From Streptosporangium sp. NBC_01495 (GTDB lineage Bacteria; Actinomycetota; Actinomycetes; Streptosporangiales; Streptosporangiaceae): 64,000 nt of DNA. Below the pieces are notes generated by a model. That model searched no databases. It was not told the origin of the DNA and worked only from the letters and a program-made list of their open reading frames with translations. The translations under genes were made by a program, and so were the position numbers. The DNA is taken from the NCBI RefSeq assembly GCF_036250735.1, contig NZ_CP109430.1, positions 1,116,001 through 1,180,000 on the forward strand. The letters run 5' to 3'. This document shows positions 61,437-64,000 of the stretch, one piece after another. How positions within the stretch are numbered: position 1 is the stretch's first letter; every line of letters starts with the position of its first letter.

Positions 61437-64000
61437 ATGATTTTAGGCAACGTACTCGCCGCCGCCCTGCTGGCGGGAACGCTCGGCATCACGCCGGCGC
61501 AAGGCCGGCAGGCCGGTGCCCAGCCACCGGAGACCGGGAAGGCGAGCAGCGTGACCCTGATCACCGGTGACCGGGTCGTGGTCACCGGCGGGGGATATCG
61601 CGTGGAACCCGGCCCCGGCAGACAGGTGGGGTTCACAAGACAGGTTCGCGAGGGGCACCTGTACGTGATCCCGTCCGACGCCAGGGCACTGGTCGCCGAG
61701 GGCGTGCTCGACCGGCGGCTGTTCGACGTCACCCAGCTTCTGGCGTGGCGCTACGGCGACGCCGACACGGGGGACATCCCGGTGATCACGCAGTCGGCCG
61801 AGGGTTCGGTTCCCGCGCTCAGGGGCGTGCGGGATGCCCGGCAGCTCGGCGGTCTCGGTATGACCACGCTTCGCGTCCCCAAGAGCGGCGCGGCCCAGAC
61901 GTGGAAGGAGCTGACCGCCCAGGCCCGCACGATGGCCGCGGGAAAGGCGAAGATCTGGCTGGACGGCCGCCGCTCCTTCGGCCTCGACCGGAGCACCAGG
62001 CAGATCGGCGCCACCGAGGCGTGGAAGCAGGGGATGACCGGTAAGGGTGTCACGGTCGCCATCCTCGACTCCGGCTACGACCCCGACCATCCCGATCTGA
62101 AGGGTGTGGTGGCGCAGGAGCGCAACTTCAGCGAGGACTCCGACATCCGCGACACCGTCGGTCACGGCACCCACGTCGCCTCGATTGTCGCCGGTGCCGG
62201 GGAGAGGTACCGGGGGGTGGCGCCGGACGCGCGGCTCGCCGTGGGCAAGGTGGGTGGTGCCTCCGGCCCGACCGAATCCGCCATCCTGGCCGGGATGGAA
62301 TGGGCCGCCGTCGAGGTCAAGGCCAAGGTCGTCAACATGAGCCTCGGTGGGCCGGACACGGTGGAGATCGACCCGGTGGAGCAGGCGGTGAACACGCTGT
62401 CGGCCCAGACCGGCACGCTGTTCGTCGTGGCCGCCGGAAACAGCGGCGGGAGCCCGGTAGGCAGTCCCGGCAGCGCCGACGCGGCCCTCACGGTCGGCGC
62501 CGTCGATCGGGAGGACCGGCTGGCCGGTTTCTCCAGTACGGGACCGCGTGAGGGTGATCACGCGATCAAGCCGGACGTCACGGCGCCGGGAGTCGACATC
62601 GTCGCCGCTGCGGCCACCGGCACCGCCGACGGTGCCCACGTCGCGATGAGCGGCACCTCCATGGCCGCGCCACACGTGGCCGGGGCCGCCGCGATTCTCG
62701 CCCAGCGCCACCCCGACTGGAGCGGTGAGCGGCTCAAGGCCGCACTGATCGGCAGCGCCGCGCCCTCGACGGGCGCGACGACCTACCAGCAGGGCGCCGG
62801 GCGGGTGGACCTGGTGCGCGCGCTCGCCCAGCCCGTCGTGGCCGTGCCTGGCAACGTGTGGGCCGCCTTCCCCTGGAACGGCCAGGACGGCCAGGACGAG
62901 CAGGACCGCCGGGACGAGCAGGACCGCCGGGACGAACAGGACGGGCGGAACCGCCGGGACGGTCAGGACGGGCGGACGGCGACCAGGACCATCACCTACG
63001 CCAACTCCGGCGACGCCCCGGTCACCCTTGACCTGACCGCCGAGGGTGAGGTGCTGAAGCTGTCGGCCCAGCGGATCGAGGTGCCCGCGGCAGGAGAGGC
63101 GTCGGTCACGCTCACCATCGACGCGAGCGGCAAGGCGCCGGGCGACTACCCCGGGACCGTCACCGCCAGGTCGGGCCAGAGCGTGATCCGCACCCTGGCC
63201 GGCGCGTTCGTCGAGCCGGAGTCCCACGACGTGACCGTCACCGCCCTCGACAGTCAGGGCCGACCCGTCGACGCCTACGCCCAGTTCTACGACCCGGGCA
63301 CCGGAGCCATCCGTGAACTGGCCTTCCGGGACGGAGTGGGCAGGGCCCGGCTGCCCAAGGGTGAGTGGAACCTCTACGCGGACATCTACGAGCGGACGGT
63401 CGGGTTCACGATCAGCCACACCACGGTGAAGGTCGACACCGCCGACCAGCGGGTGACGGTGGACGCACGTCAGGGAAAGCGGGCGCGGTTCACGCTCGAC
63501 GACCCGACCGCGGCGCCCCAAGGTTACTTCGGATTCCAGATGGGCTACGGGCCGTGGACGTTCGGCTGGTCGTGGTTCACGCGTTCCGCCGAAACGGGAG
63601 TCTTCCTCGTTCCCGTACGCAAGGCGGGACTGAACTACATGATCGAAACCGTCTGGGAGAGCAGGGACGTGTCGCCGAGCCCGTACGTCTACCGCCTCGT
63701 CGACCGCCGGACCGGCGGGATCCCCGAGGATCCCGCGTACGCCGCCAGGCAGCGGGATCTCGCGAAGGTGACGGCGACCTACCGGGCGTCGGGCGTGGCG
63801 GCCCAGGGCACCCCGCTCGCCGGGCCCCGGCTCCGTGACACCGACAGCGCGTCCTACACGACGCTCACGGCGCTTCGGGAGAACATGAGCCTGCCCGGCA
63901 CGCTCATCCAGTACCGGACGCCGGGACCGGTCTGGGACAGCATGCTTGAGGTCGGCACGTCCGTGCTGGCCGACGGCGGCAGGGCTTCGAGGCGCGGGCA
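61437..64000 (+). CDS. Secreted subtilisin-like serine protease (S8), truncated by the window
   Basis: At least 854 residues, open to the right edge. A Sec signal peptide covers about 1-22 (ILGNVLAAALLAGTLGITPA). A propeptide follows, then the S8 domain with Asp211 (VAILDSGYDPDHPD), His243 (VGHGTHVASIVAG) and Ser408 (MSGTSMAAPHVAG), and the Asn of VVAAGNSGG. After it comes a highly charged Gln/Asp/Arg linker (DEQDRRDEQDRRDEQ) near 480-512, then beta-rich domains, as in large secreted actinobacterial peptidases. The ATG at 61437 follows AGAGGAAG. The third codon is TTA (61443-61445), rare in such genomes. It is probably an exported degradative enzyme. Confidence 0.9.
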   Translation, partial: MILGNVLAAALLAGTLGITPAQGRQAGAQPPETGKASSVTLITGDRVVVTGGGYRVEPGPGRQVGFTRQVREGHLYVIPSDARALVAEGVLDRRLFDVTQLLAWRYGDADTGDIPVITQSAEGSVPALRGVRDARQLGGLGMTTLRVPKSGAAQTWKELTAQARTMAAGKAKIWLDGRRSFGLDRSTRQIGATEAWKQGMTGKGVTVAILDSGYDPDHPDLKGVVAQERNFSEDSDIRDTVGHGTHVASIVAGAGERYRGVAPDARLAVGKVGGASGPTESAILAGMEWAAVEVKAKVVNMSLGGPDTVEIDPVEQAVNTLSAQTGTLFVVAAGNSGGSPVGSPGSADAALTVGAVDREDRLAGFSSTGPREGDHAIKPDVTAPGVDIVAAAATGTADGAHVAMSGTSMAAPHVAGAAAILAQRHPDWSGERLKAALIGSAAPSTGATTYQQGAGRVDLVRALAQPVVAVPGNVWAAFPWNGQDGQDEQDRRDEQDRRDEQDGRNRRDGQDGRTATRTITYANSGDAPVTLDLTAEGEVLKLSAQRIEVPAAGEASVTLTIDASGKAPGDYPGTVTARSGQSVIRTLAGAFVEPESHDVTVTALDSQGRPVDAYAQFYDPGTGAIRELAFRDGVGRARLPKGEWNLYADIYERTVGFTISHTTVKVDTADQRVTVDARQGKRARFTLDDPTAAPQGYFGFQMGYGPWTFGWSWFTRSAETGVFLVPVRKAGLNYMIETVWESRDVSPSPYVYRLVDRRTGGIPEDPAYAARQRDLAKVTATYRASGVAAQGTPLAGPRLRDTDSASYTTLTALRENMSLPGTLIQYRTPGPVWDSMLEVGTSVLADGGRASRRG

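Noticed and set aside
61443..63521. 692-residue minus-strand frame opposite the subtilase
   Set aside because: The plus strand carries an intact S8 catalytic triad and signal peptide; the antisense frame has no support.

Overview
The window is high-GC DNA with GTG/TTG starts, frequent 4-nt ATGA/GTGA gene overlaps, PASTA-less Pkn-type kinases, WXG100 proteins and an ESX (type VII) secretion locus. This points to a filamentous actinobacterium, most likely in or near the Streptosporangiales. That placement is inference from gene content and style, since no rRNA or other marker gene lies here. No tRNA, rRNA, CRISPR array or insertion sequence was recognised.

Left arm (1-18.8 kb): the tail of a glycosyltransferase; an enoyl-CoA hydratase; a translationally coupled trio (coiled-coil protein, PP-loop ATPase, M55 D-aminopeptidase); a Tat-exported amine oxidase; a YbaK-like deacylase; three tandem membrane Ser/Thr kinases; etfBA; a TetR/MFS pair with a clear TetR operator; and a cysteine desulfurase followed by mnmA, which together form the tRNA 2-thiouridine pathway.

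Centre (18.8-44.9 kb): a large type VII secretion locus on both strands. It has eccC, eccD, eccB and mycP, but eccE and eccA were not found here. Candidate substrates include an adjacent WXG100 pair carrying YxxxD/E tails, a WXG-lytic transglycosylase fusion, three PPE-like proteins sharing an unusual C-terminal tail, membrane proteins with WXG-like heads, and a CpnT-head-like protein without a toxin domain. Four YbaB/EbfC-like proteins are interspersed. At the right edge a receptor-like kinase has lost the catalytic Asp, so it is a predicted pseudokinase with a secreted C-terminal domain.

Right arm (45-64 kb): housekeeping synteny resumes with a B12-independent methionine-synthase-like protein, ligA, a GGDEF-EAL protein, an ATPase-PDDEXK protein preceded by a composite palindrome, gatC and gatA. 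A two-gene ATPase/DUF4276 (Toprim-like) module then sits between gatA and gatB, with a duplicated copy of the gatB start beside it. The window ends with a helical-repeat-like unknown protein, an ECF sigma factor with a putative membrane partner, and a truncated secreted subtilase.

The order etfBA - cysteine desulfurase - mnmA - [ESX genes] - methionine-synthase-like - ligA - gatCAB matches, from memory, the Mycobacterium tuberculosis order around Rv3009c-Rv3029c, where esxQRS/PPE genes also lie between trmU and ligA. The two regions most worth following up are the expanded ESX/YbaB/pseudokinase locus and the gatA-gatB interposed module.
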